Assembly: GCA_031292665.1 (NCBI GenBank)
Contig: JARLGR010000177.1
Coordinates: 1 to 38,450, forward strand
DNA: 38,450 nt
Origin: Mycobacterium sp.
GTDB taxonomy: Bacteria; Actinomycetota; Actinomycetes; Mycobacteriales; Mycobacteriaceae
Direction: 5' to 3'
The notes below the pieces were generated by a model that did no database searches, was not told the DNA's origin, and worked only from the letters and a program-made list of their open reading frames with translations. Positions 1 to 8,500 of the stretch are shown here, in pieces. Positions within the stretch are counted from its first letter, which is position 1. Each line of letters starts with the position of its first letter. The position numbers and the translations under genes were made by a program.

Positions 1-1051
1 CAAGCGGCCGGTGCTGCTGGCCGGACACGGCGCGGCCCGTTCCGGCGCGAGCGATGCCCTGGTGCGTTTCTCGGAGAAGTTCGGCATCCCGGTGGCCAAT
101 ACGTTCCACGGCAAGGGCGTGATGCCCGACGACCATCCCAACAGCATCGGGACGCTCGGGTTCATGCGGCACGACTACGTCAACTTCGGCTTCGACAACG
201 CCGACGTCGTCATCGCGGTCGGCTACGAGCTGCAGGAGTTCGACCCGGTCCGGATCAACCCGCAGGCCGACAAGAGGATCATCCACATCCATCGGTTCCC
301 GGCCGAGGTCGACGCGCACTATTCCGTCGACGTGGGCATCATCGGTGACATCAGCGCCTCGCTCGACGCGCTCAGCGACTCGCTGGCCGGCCACGCCTAC
401 GAGGCCAACCCGGAGGTGCCCGGCGCCGGGCTGCTCGCCGGGGAATTCGCTCGCGGGCAACAGGATTCGCGCTACCCGCTGGCGCCGGCGCGGTTGGTCG
501 CCGACGCTCGCGCCGCGCTGGGGCGCAGCGACGTCGTGTTGGTCGACACCGGTGCCACCAAGATGTGGATGGCGCGGCTCTACCCGACCTACGAGCGCAA
601 CACCTGCCTGGTCTCAAACGGATTGTCCACCATGGGCTTTGCGCTGCCGGGCGCCCTCGGCGTCAAGCTGGCGCGGCCGGAGGCGAAGGTGCTGGCCGTC
701 GTCGGCGACGGCGCGTTCCTGATGAACTCGCAGGAGATCGAGACCGCCGTGCGCGAGCGCATCCCGCTGGTGGTGCTGATCTGGGAGGACGGCGGCTATG
801 GCCTCATCGAGTGGAAGATGGACCTCGAACTCGGAGCGCATTACTACGTGAAGTTCGGCAACCCGGACGTGGTAAAATACGCGGAAAGCTTCGGCGCCAA
901 GGGATATCGGATCAACAGCGCGGACGAGCTGTTGCCGACGCTGAAGGCCGCGCTCGCCGACGACGGGGTGTCGCTGATCTGCTGCCCGGTCGACTACTCC
1001 GACAACCTGCGGCTGACCGACCGCCTCGGCGAACTGGACGAGACGCTGTAA
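1..1051 (+). CDS. Acetolactate synthase-like TPP enzyme, C-terminal part (5' end outside window)
   Basis: This thiamine-diphosphate enzyme would condense two pyruvates to acetolactate. The reading frame is open from base 2, so only the last 349 residues are visible. They cover the central nucleotide-binding-like domain (from KRPVLLAGHG onward) and the C-terminal TPP-binding domain, which has GDGAFLMNSQEIE followed by WEDGGYGLIEW, the usual GDG-to-metal-ligand layout. The ending CPVDYSDNLRLTDRLGEL resembles the C terminus of AlsS/BudB catabolic acetolactate synthases, so I prefer that family to the anabolic IlvB. Indolepyruvate- or oxalyl-type decarboxylases are less likely alternatives. The last 479 bp (573-1051) are repeated at 2675-3153 with about 26 substitutions and no gaps. 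This copy runs intact to its TAA stop. Substrate specificity is inferred. Confidence 0.85.
   Translation, partial: KRPVLLAGHGAARSGASDALVRFSEKFGIPVANTFHGKGVMPDDHPNSIGTLGFMRHDYVNFGFDNADVVIAVGYELQEFDPVRINPQADKRIIHIHRFPAEVDAHYSVDVGIIGDISASLDALSDSLAGHAYEANPEVPGAGLLAGEFARGQQDSRYPLAPARLVADARAALGRSDVVLVDTGATKMWMARLYPTYERNTCLVSNGLSTMGFALPGALGVKLARPEAKVLAVVGDGAFLMNSQEIETAVRERIPLVVLIWEDGGYGLIEWKMDLELGAHYYVKFGNPDVVKYAESFGAKGYRINSADELLPTLKAALADDGVSLICCPVDYSDNLRLTDRLGELDETL
573..1051 (+). repeat. Direct repeat, copy 1 (synthase 3' end)
   Basis: Left copy of a 479-bp direct repeat. The right copy is 2675-3153, offset by 2102 bp. Similarity begins abruptly at CGCGGCTCTACCCGACCT and ends at the TAA stop. The repeats bracket the PE gene and could recombine to delete it. 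Confidence 0.9.
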
Positions 1052-1088
1052 GCGCTCGTGTCTTGCCGGCATCGCCGCCGAGGTTGTG

Positions 1089-1185
1089 TCAAAAACCCTG
1101 GCCGTTGCCACCCGCGCCATCGATGCCGAGCCATGACCGCCGTTGCCGCCGACGCCGGTGGCGCCGGCACCGGTGAGACGAACAC
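1089..1185 (-). pseudogene. Possible PE_PGRS 3'-end remnant, antisense to the space after the synthase gene
   Basis: Read on the minus strand, this stretch encodes Gly/Ala/Asn-rich runs typical of PGRS domains. TGAGATGVGGNGGHG appears in one frame and GIDGAGGNGQGF followed by TGA in the next, so one frameshift is needed to join them. The segment has no start codon, no PE domain and no full gene around it. G+C-rich DNA can give glycine-rich translations by chance, so the call is tentative. Confidence 0.3.
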
Positions 1186-1299
1186 AAACGACGCCATGTC
1201 AACGGATAAGCCAACCCCGGATCGCGCGCTCCGGGTAGCCTCACATGATTGCGTTTCGGGGCCGTTGGCACTCACGGCGTCGTTCGCTCCCCCAAGGAG

Positions 1300-1305
1300 G
1301 CACTG
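1300..1305 (+). promoter_or_regulatory. Spacer after the ribosome binding site fixing the PE gene start
   Basis: AAGGAGG occupies 1294-1300 and is followed by CACTG and GTG 1306. This is a near-ideal Shine-Dalgarno distance. It rules out the in-frame start further upstream at 1249, which would add 19 residues not found in PE proteins. Confidence 0.7.
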
Positions 1306-2640
1306 GTGTCTTATGTGCTGTCGGCGCCTGATTCGTTGGTCAACGCTGCCGCGGATCTGGCCCGGATTGGTTCGGAGCTCAACGCGGCGAACTCGACAGC
1401 CGTGAGCCCGACCACGGCGCTACTGGCCGCAGGCGCCGACGAGGTGTCGACACGCATCGCGGCGCTGTTCGGCGCATACGGCCTGGACTACCGCGCGCTC
1501 ACCGCGGAGGCGGCGCAGTTGCATGAGCGGTTCGTGCTGACACTGTCGGAGAACGCGACAGAGTATGTGACCGGTGAATTCGCCAACGCTGAAGGATTGG
1601 CGCGGGAAGCGGTCAGCGCACCGGGTCAGACGCTGGCGGGGCTCGACCCGACCGGCGGCGCGCTCGCCGGTACCGCCGCGACTCCGCTCGCTGCGGCAGC
1701 CACGAGGATCACCATCCCCGGCGCAGGACCGCTCTACTACCCGTACGTGATCACCAACGCGCCCTACCTGGGGCACCTGCTCATTACCGGTATCGGCCTG
1801 CCGGGGCCGGGTTCCGCCTCGATTCTGCAGGAATACGACCTGCTCAACCATGCCATCGGACAGAACTGGTTTCCCGGCAGCACCCCTCAGGTCGTCAACT
1901 ATCCGGCCAGCATCGGCATCATCAGCGGGAGCCTGGCCGCTCCCGGCGTCAACGGCGCCGTCGCCATGGGACAGCAATCGCTCAACGACCAGATCATGAA
2001 TGCGTTCGCCAACGGCAACGGGTCGCCCGTGTATGTCGCCGGGCTGTCGGAGGGAACCATCGTCCTCAACCGCGAGTTGGCCTACCTGGCGACCAGCCCG
2101 ACCGCTCCACCCGCTCACGCTCTGCAGTTCGCGATGTTCTCCAGCCCCGAATTCGGTTTGTTCGATACCTATCTGCCAACCGGGTTGACCATCCCGTTGG
2201 TCGACTACACGGTGCAAGGTCTGCCGAACACGCAGTACAACGTCAGCGTGGTGTTCGGTCAGTACGATTTCTTCGGCAACCCCCCGGATCGGCCGTGGAA
2301 CATTCCCGCGTGGGTCAACTCGCTGTTCGGGGCGTATTACTACCACAACACGGCGTCGCTGGCCTCCCTTTCGGGCGCGGTCGAGATTTCCAGTGTGACC
2401 GCCCCATTGGGCGGCACGATCACCACGTACATGATCCCCTCGCCGACTCTGCCGATGTTGTTGCCGCTCGAACAGATCGGGGTTCCGCAGCCGATCGTCA
2501 ACAACCTCAACGGGTGGCTGGAGCCGATCGTCAACGATGGCTATTCGTCGCTGACGCCCGACGCGGGGCCGTACTTCTCCCACGGGTCGCTGGTCGGATT
2601 GTCCACCCCGCGAGATCTGATCAGCTCCTTACAGGATTGA
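1306..2640 (+). CDS. PE family protein with PE-PPE serine hydrolase domain
   Basis: A 444-residue mycobacterial PE protein. I chose GTG 1306 because AAGGAGG lies five bases upstream and the protein then begins MSYVLSAPDSLVNAAADLA, a standard PE start. Residues 1-95 are the PE helical hairpin used for type VII (ESX) export. From about residue 140 it matches the PE-PPE alpha/beta-hydrolase family (PF08237), with the nucleophile motif GLSEG (Ser248) and later Asp- and His-containing stretches (VFGQYDFFGNPPDRP, PYFSHGSL). Members of this family act as esterases or lipases at the cell surface, but substrate specificity cannot be read here. There is no PPE partner next to it. The gene lies between two copies of the synthase 3' end, suggesting it arrived by recombination. 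Confidence 0.92.
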   Translation: MSYVLSAPDSLVNAAADLARIGSELNAANSTAVSPTTALLAAGADEVSTRIAALFGAYGLDYRALTAEAAQLHERFVLTLSENATEYVTGEFANAEGLAREAVSAPGQTLAGLDPTGGALAGTAATPLAAAATRITIPGAGPLYYPYVITNAPYLGHLLITGIGLPGPGSASILQEYDLLNHAIGQNWFPGSTPQVVNYPASIGIISGSLAAPGVNGAVAMGQQSLNDQIMNAFANGNGSPVYVAGLSEGTIVLNRELAYLATSPTAPPAHALQFAMFSSPEFGLFDTYLPTGLTIPLVDYTVQGLPNTQYNVSVVFGQYDFFGNPPDRPWNIPAWVNSLFGAYYYHNTASLASLSGAVEISSVTAPLGGTITTYMIPSPTLPMLLPLEQIGVPQPIVNNLNGWLEPIVNDGYSSLTPDAGPYFSHGSLVGLSTPRDLISSLQD

Positions 2641-2674
2641 ATTTTCCGGGTCCGCTTCCGGCGTCTTCGGTTAA

Positions 2675-3153
2675 CGCGGCTCTACCCGACCTATAAGCGC
2701 AACACCTGTCTGGTCTCAAACGGACTGTCCACCATGGGCTTTGCGCTGCCGGGCGCCCTCGGCGTCAAGCTGGCGCGGCCGGAGGCGAAGGTGCTGGCCG
2801 TCGTGGGCGACGGCGCGTTCCTGATGAACTCGCAGGAGATCGAGACCGCCGTGCGCGAGCGCATCCCGCTGGTGGTGCTGATCTGGGACGACGGCGGCTA
2901 CGGCCTGATCGAGTGGAAGATGGACCTCGAGCTCGGAGCGCATTACTACGTGAAGTTCGGGAACCCCGATGTGGTGGCTTACGCGGAAAGCTTCGGCGCC
3001 AAGGGATACCGGATCAAGAGCGCCGACGAGCTGTTGCCGACGCTCAAGGCCGCGCTCGACGGCGACGGGGTGTCGCTGATCTGCTGCCCGGTCGACTATT
3101 CCGACAACCTGCGGCTGACCGACCGGCTCGGCGAGCTGGACGAGACGTTGTAA
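2675..3153 (+). pseudogene. Truncated second copy of the acetolactate synthase 3' end
   Basis: This segment matches 573-1051 over 479 bp without gaps, with about 26 base differences, mostly silent third-position changes. It encodes only the TPP-binding C-terminal domain and keeps the same TAA stop. The frame is open back to the PE stop codon at 2638-2640, and the first ATG inside the homologous part is at 2734, giving 139 residues. It lacks the N-terminal and central domains needed for activity and has no evident ribosome binding site, so I call it a gene fragment. The mostly synonymous divergence suggests the copies diverged while both were functional, before this one was truncated. Confidence 0.85.
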
Positions 3154-3239
3154 GAACGCTTCTGTCGTCTCGGTGGCTTGCCGTTAGCGCCCGCGCAGCC
3201 TGCCCCGCCGCTGGTACCACTGACACCGCGGTGCGTTCG

Positions 3240-3665
3240 CTACTGCGTGGCCCAGAACGAGCTGCCTCCAGGAGAGGCGGTGAGACCCGGGTCGCCGGCA
3301 CAGCGAGCGATGTCCACAATTGCCCCCGCTACACCTACCTTGGCCACCGCTGCGGCACCGGCAGCGCTGCGGGTGGCACCCCAGGCCCCGACGAAGCTGT
3401 GACCATCGTCAGAGAGGGCCACACAGCCACCCTGGCCCTCGGCAAGAATGCGGCAGTCGGTTGCGCCACGCCTCGCGGCGCAGTGGCTCACCGCATACTC
3501 CTCAACGTGATCCAGGCTGGCAAGGGTGCCGCCCGAGGTGGTTTCGACAGAATGGGTGGAGTCCGACCCCGCGATCGCGATGTAGCTGCCGTCGGCCTGT
3601 GCCGGTGCTGCCAACCCGACAGCCCAGACGGCAGGAATCACCGCGGACGCAAGAAGCTTGGACAC
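3240..3665 (-). CDS. Secreted DUF4189-family protein
   Basis: A 141-residue protein of the DUF4189 family of small exported actinobacterial proteins, function unknown. GTG 3665 is preferred because GAGGAAG lies just upstream and translation then begins directly with a Sec signal peptide (VSKLLASAVIPAVWAVGLAAPAQA). The frame is open upstream to an ATG at 3764, but that would put 33 basic residues ahead of the signal. The mature part has GSYIAIAGSD near its start, four cysteines likely to form disulfides, and the repeated small-residue pattern of this family. It converges with the truncated synthase copy, and no operon partner is seen. Confidence 0.8.
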   Translation of the reverse strand: MSKLLASAVIPAVWAVGLAAPAQADGSYIAIAGSDSTHSVETTSGGTLASLDHVEEYAVSHCAARRGATDCRILAEGQGGCVALSDDGHSFVGAWGATRSAAGAAAVAKVGVAGAIVDIARCAGDPGLTASPGGSSFWATQ

Positions 3666-3979
3666 ACGCTTCCTCGAACAGAGTGTCCGGGCACCAATGG
3701 AGCTGCGCAAGCTAAATCTGCTGATGGGCACCGGCTCACGCCGACGAAGATTCGACAACATCACTGACCACGCTCATTTCGGGGACGCCACGTTCTAAGC
3801 GTCGGCTCTCATAATGCTGGCTTGACGCGGGATCGGCCACGTTATTAACGAAGCGTTGACAAGCCCGTAGCAAATCTTTACAGGGTTCGACACGTGGTCG
3901 AGGGGGTGCCGCGCGTACACCCAACGAGTAGTGATCAGCGAAGGCGGAAAGCTTGCCAGTCCCACGCCTGTCGCCCGGC
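3666..3979. other. Intergenic region, 314 bp, no gene recognised
   Basis: This lies between the DUF4189 gene start and the end of the next minus-strand gene. It should hold the DUF4189 promoter, which I could not place with confidence. A TTGACA at about 3856 is on the plus strand and points at no gene. The short open frames here have no ribosome binding site or family resemblance. Confidence 0.4.
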
Positions 3980-5428
3980 TTAGCCGTTGCGCCGTGACGT
4001 CACCGTCGGTGACGCCATGGGCCCCGCGTACCCACCCAGCAGCTCGCGATGCCACCAGGCTCGCTCACGCCGCAGTTCGCGCCACGTCGTGAACCGGTAT
4101 TCGTAGAGCTGGACCCGCACGTGGCGTGGTGGCGAATCCGGAAAGGGGTTGTGCCGCAACAGGCGCAGCGTCGGCGGATCGTTGCGCAACAGCCGCTGCA
4201 GCATCGGTTTCAGCCACGGCTGGGCATAGCCGGGCGAGATGGCGGCGAACCACATCAGCCAGTCCAGGCGTAGGTGGTAGGGCGCCCATTGCCGCGGGAG
4301 CCGTCGCACGCCGCCGGGCTTGCCCTTGAATTCGTATTCCTTCCAGACGGTCTGGTCGGTGATGGAGGTGTCCTCGGTCCCCTCGATCACCACCTCCCGG
4401 CGGATACGGCCGATGCTGCCGAACGCCCCGTAGGTGTTCACGAGGTGAAACGGGTTGAAGGACATGTTCATTCGCTGGCGAGAAGACAACATGTTACGCA
4501 CCGGCCAGTAGCTCATGACCAGCACGGCGCCGGTGAACCCGGCCACCAGGCCGGCGAACCAGGGCGGCGGCGTCGACCACGCCGGGTGCGAAGGCAACGG
4601 AAGGAGCGATCCCGCCGACGAGTCGTCGATCGCGCTGCACGCCAAGAGGATCGTCACCCAATTGAGCCAGGCGAAGTTGCCCGACGCCACCAGCCACAGC
4701 TGGGTGACCACGATGATCGCCGCGGCCACGCTGGCCACCGGCTGCGGCGCGAACAACCCGAACGGCACGATGAGCTGGGAAAAGTGATTGCCCGCCACCT
4801 CGATCCGGTGCAGCGGCTTGGGCAGGTGATGGAAGAACCAACTCAAGGGCCCCGGCATGGGCTGAGTTTCGTGGTGGTAGTACAGGCACGTCAGGTCCCG
4901 CCAACACGGGTCGCCGCGCATCTTGATCAGCCCGGCACCGAACTCGACCCGAAACAGCAAAAGCCGCGCCATCCACAGCGTCAGCAGCGGCGGCGCCACG
5001 CGGTCGTTGCCGAGGAAGATCATCAAGAACCCGGCTTCCAGGAGCAAAGACTCCCAGCCGAACCCGTACCAGACCTGCCCCACGTTGACGATCGACAGGT
5101 AGAGCACCCACAGCGTCAGCCACATGAGCATCGACGCCCACAGCGGCGCCAGGTCGCCCACACCGGCGACTATGGCCGCCGCCACCACCGCGCCTAACCA
5201 GCAGACGCCCGCGAACAGCCGATCGGAGTAGCGCAGATGAAAGATGCTCGGCGTCTTCCAAAATGACCGCGCCGCTAGAAACTTTGGCACCGGGAGCATT
5301 CCGTGCTCGCCGATGAGTGCCCGGAACTGGGCGGCGGCCGCAACGAACGCGATCAGGTAGACGACCGCGACGCCGCGCTCGAGCACGAGCCTGCCCAGCC
5401 AGTACCCGGGTGCCGAAAACCATCCCAT
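3980..5428 (-). CDS. Lipase maturation factor-like integral membrane protein (Rv0235c-type)
   Basis: A 482-residue polytopic membrane protein resembling the lipase maturation factor family (LMF1/LMF2, PF06762). ATG 5428 is chosen over 5470 because GAGGAG sits eight bases upstream and the protein then begins MGWFSAPGYWLGRL. Several hydrophobic segments fill the first 320 residues. Family-like signatures are GQVWYGFGWESLLLEAGF, the charged block FRVEFGAGLIKMRGDPCW, and YHHETQPMPGPLSWFFHH. The C-terminal third is soluble and basic. Eukaryotic relatives help fold secreted lipases in the ER, while the bacterial role is unknown. The gene follows aftD by 84 bp on the same strand, so the two may be co-transcribed, as in other mycobacteria. 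Confidence 0.85.
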   Translation of the reverse strand: MGWFSAPGYWLGRLVLERGVAVVYLIAFVAAAAQFRALIGEHGMLPVPKFLAARSFWKTPSIFHLRYSDRLFAGVCWLGAVVAAAIVAGVGDLAPLWASMLMWLTLWVLYLSIVNVGQVWYGFGWESLLLEAGFLMIFLGNDRVAPPLLTLWMARLLLFRVEFGAGLIKMRGDPCWRDLTCLYYHHETQPMPGPLSWFFHHLPKPLHRIEVAGNHFSQLIVPFGLFAPQPVASVAAAIIVVTQLWLVASGNFAWLNWVTILLACSAIDDSSAGSLLPLPSHPAWSTPPPWFAGLVAGFTGAVLVMSYWPVRNMLSSRQRMNMSFNPFHLVNTYGAFGSIGRIRREVVIEGTEDTSITDQTVWKEYEFKGKPGGVRRLPRQWAPYHLRLDWLMWFAAISPGYAQPWLKPMLQRLLRNDPPTLRLLRHNPFPDSPPRHVRVQLYEYRFTTWRELRRERAWWHRELLGGYAGPMASPTVTSRRNG

Positions 5429-5512
5429 GGCCGTAACTCCTCGGACGGTAGCGGTTACGCCACAACGCATATCCAGTCAACCACCCGGTAAACCGGGAGC
5501 CAACACCGAGAA

Positions 5513-8500
5513 TCAGTCGCCGGTCCGCCGCGGCATCGTCACCACCGAAGCTGCAAGCACCGACAGCGAAATCAGCGCCAGCAGTTGCACGCTCGCGGAA
5601 TGGCCGGCATAACCGTCGACCGATCGCCACGGATGCCGGGACAGTGCCGCCCCGGCCAGGATCAGCCCGCCGGCGCTCAGGGCGACGGTAAGCCCGTCGG
5701 AGCGGGGACCACGCAGCGCGTACCGCAGACCCAGCGCGGCGCCGACCACGACGACGCCGACCACACCCGCGATGACGGCCCCGGCCCCCAGCACCGCGAC
5801 CGCCGCCCAGGTCCCGGGCGCCCACGGGCGTGCGGGAGGGTCTTCATCGTCGCGCCTGCGCCGGGTGCGCCAGAGGGCGAGCGCGGCCAGCAGGGGCAGC
5901 AGGGCCAGCCCCACCGCCAGTCCCGCGCGGTAGAGGCCATTGGAGGCGAAGGTGAGCGTGATGGTGCCCGGGTCGCCCGCGGGGACCACCCAACCCTGCT
6001 GCCAGCCGTTGACGGCTACGGGCGTCAGACGGGCGCCGGTGCTGGTGCGGGCCACCCACCCGGGGTTGATGCTCTCCGGGATGACCAGCAACCGCGTGGT
6101 AGGCGACGCGGGCGCTCGCACCTCGCGGCGGGTGGCGCCCCACGCTCGGGTGGGGGCGGAAACGGCTGTGGCACTGGGCACTTCGGCGCCGCCCGGGGCC
6201 GAGAGCTGGGCCCCGTCCACGACGAATGGAGCCCCGGGGCTGATCAACAGCTCCTGGCGGCCCGCCGGCAGGGCGATGGGGTCGGGATCGCACGGCAGCG
6301 CCGCGATCGGGTCACCGTCCAGCAGCGCGCCCACGGTGGTGTGGATCCGGGTGTGCACGAACCGTCCCGCGACCGCGATGACCGGTCCGGCGTCGCAGCC
6401 GACGGTGACCGCCCGGGACCGGTTGCGGGCGGCGTCGGCGGGCGCGATCGGGGCGCCGTCGGTCCCGAGCACCGCCACTTCGGCCAGCCCGGGCGGCTTG
6501 AGCTGGTCGAAGCCCAACGCGTTGCGGTCGATGACGTCCTGCCAGTCCAGCAGGCTGACGGTGACGGTGTCGGTAACCCGGGGCCGCAGCGGCAGGGTCT
6601 GCGGCTGGTCGCCCTTCAACTCCCGCACCTGGGGGCCGTCGCCCAGGTTGACGGCGACCATCGTCGGGCGGGCCGGCGGCGCTGCCCGGCTGGGCACCAG
6701 GCGCAGCCCGGCGACCTCGGTGGGCCCGCGCAGGGTGAGGGTGAGGGTGGGCGGAGCCTTGTGCTGCACCACCCGCTGCGGCGCCGTCCACGCGGTGGCC
6801 GGGTCGCCGTCGGTGGCGGCGTAGGCCGAGCCCAGGATGTCCACCAGGTCGGAGTCACCACGGGCGCGGGTGGTGTTCGGCTCGGCGACCAGGTCGGCGA
6901 GCTTGGGGCCCTGCCGCGGTCGCACCCACACCGTCGGGGTGACCGACATCGGCGCCGGAACCGTCAGCGTCCGGCTGAAGGTGACCGGCTCTTCGGGCGC
7001 CAAGGCCATCGACGCCGCGCACCGCACGGTGTCGGGCCCCGCGGCGCAGCCGGGCCGGCCGAGCAGATCCGACCCGAGGTCCCAGCCGGTGACCTCCGTG
7101 CCCGCGGGCGGGCCGGGGACCAGCACGGTGTGCCGCAGGTCGACCGGGTGGGCGAACCCGGACGCGTCGTACTGGGTGATGGACAGGTCGGTGATGCCGA
7201 ACTGCGCGCCGGCGGACCCGTCGTCGGTGCCGGCGGCGGTGACCCGGACCCACGAGGTCTCGCCGTAGGGCAGCGCGGCGGCCAGCGGCTTGCCCGGTTC
7301 GTCGAAGCGCAGGGTGGTGCTGCCGTTGGCGGTTTCGACCAGGATGCGGCGGACCTGGGCACCGACGGCGGACGCGCTGGGCGTCAGCGTGATCGCGGCG
7401 TTGGTCAGCGGGTGGTCGAAATCCACCCGCAGCCACTGCCCGACGGCCGCTTGCAGCGAGTTGGACACCCAGGCCGTGGCCGGGTCACCATCGATCGCGG
7501 CGGCGGCCGAGGTCGCCGGGGCGACGTCGGGCATCGCGGTGGAATCCGCCGACGAACTCGACACCGTGATCTTGCCGCCGGTCCAGGCGCCGTACACCGG
7601 GTCGGCGCCGGGGACGGGGTAGTCGGGCACCCGGTTGTAGGTGTGCCGCGCGTCGCCGGGCGCCCGGATCGCCGACGCGTGGTTGTCGACCCGGCCGTAG
7701 TCGGTCTCGCGGGCCAACGGGGTGTCGGTGACGGTCGCCCCCGATGCCGGCAGTCCCGCGCTGCGGGCGTCGGCGGTCAGCAGCACGGGTCCCAGCGGCG
7801 GCAGGCCCAGCAGCCGTCGCCGCTCGTCGAGGCGCAGCAGCACCTCGGGTCCGCCGTCGACGCGGGCCGCCCGGCCGGCGTCGACGAGATACGGCGCGCC
7901 GGGATCACCGGGCACGGCGACTCGGTATATCTCCACCGCCGGATACCGCGGCCGCAGCCCGCCGTCGGCGACGAAGCCCTCCAGCGTGCCGGGCCCCACG
8001 GGCGCGCCGAACTGTGCCACCTTCTGCAGTCCCGGTGAGCCCTCGATGGCGCGGTGCACCAGGATTGGGCGCGCCGAGCGGGAGGTGTCCGGATCGAGGT
8101 CGTTGCGCACCACCACGTACGAAACACCCTGGCGGGCAAGGGTATCGGCCAGCCCGAGTGATGGACGGCCCGCGGCGAAAAGCCGTTGCACCGAGTCCAG
8201 CGCCCGGATCGTTTGCGGCGGTGTCAGCGGGATCGAGTCACGCACCCCCCACGGGCCGGGGCCGAGCACCTGCAGCGGCTCGTCATGGCTGGTGCCCCAC
8301 ACCTGGGTGGCGAACGGCGCCCCCGGGACCACCAGAACCCTTCCGGGCGTTGGTGTCCCGGTGTTGTGTGCGCTGAGCCAGTCGGCGGCGTCGTGCCAGT
8401 ACCGCGGTATCGCGGTGAACGTGCCGGGCGGCGTGAGCCGGCCGGTCCACGCCAGTGAGGTGCTGACCGCCAGGGCCGTCAGGACCACGACGGTCACCGC

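Noticed and set aside
3850..3900. tRNA-like GGGTTCGAC stretch
   Set aside because: Only a T-loop-like string. No acceptor stem, anticodon arm or D-arm could be folded around it.
5585..8038. Very long open frame on the plus strand opposite aftD
   Set aside because: Arg/Gly/Pro-rich translation without domains, caused by G+C-rich third positions of aftD on the other strand.
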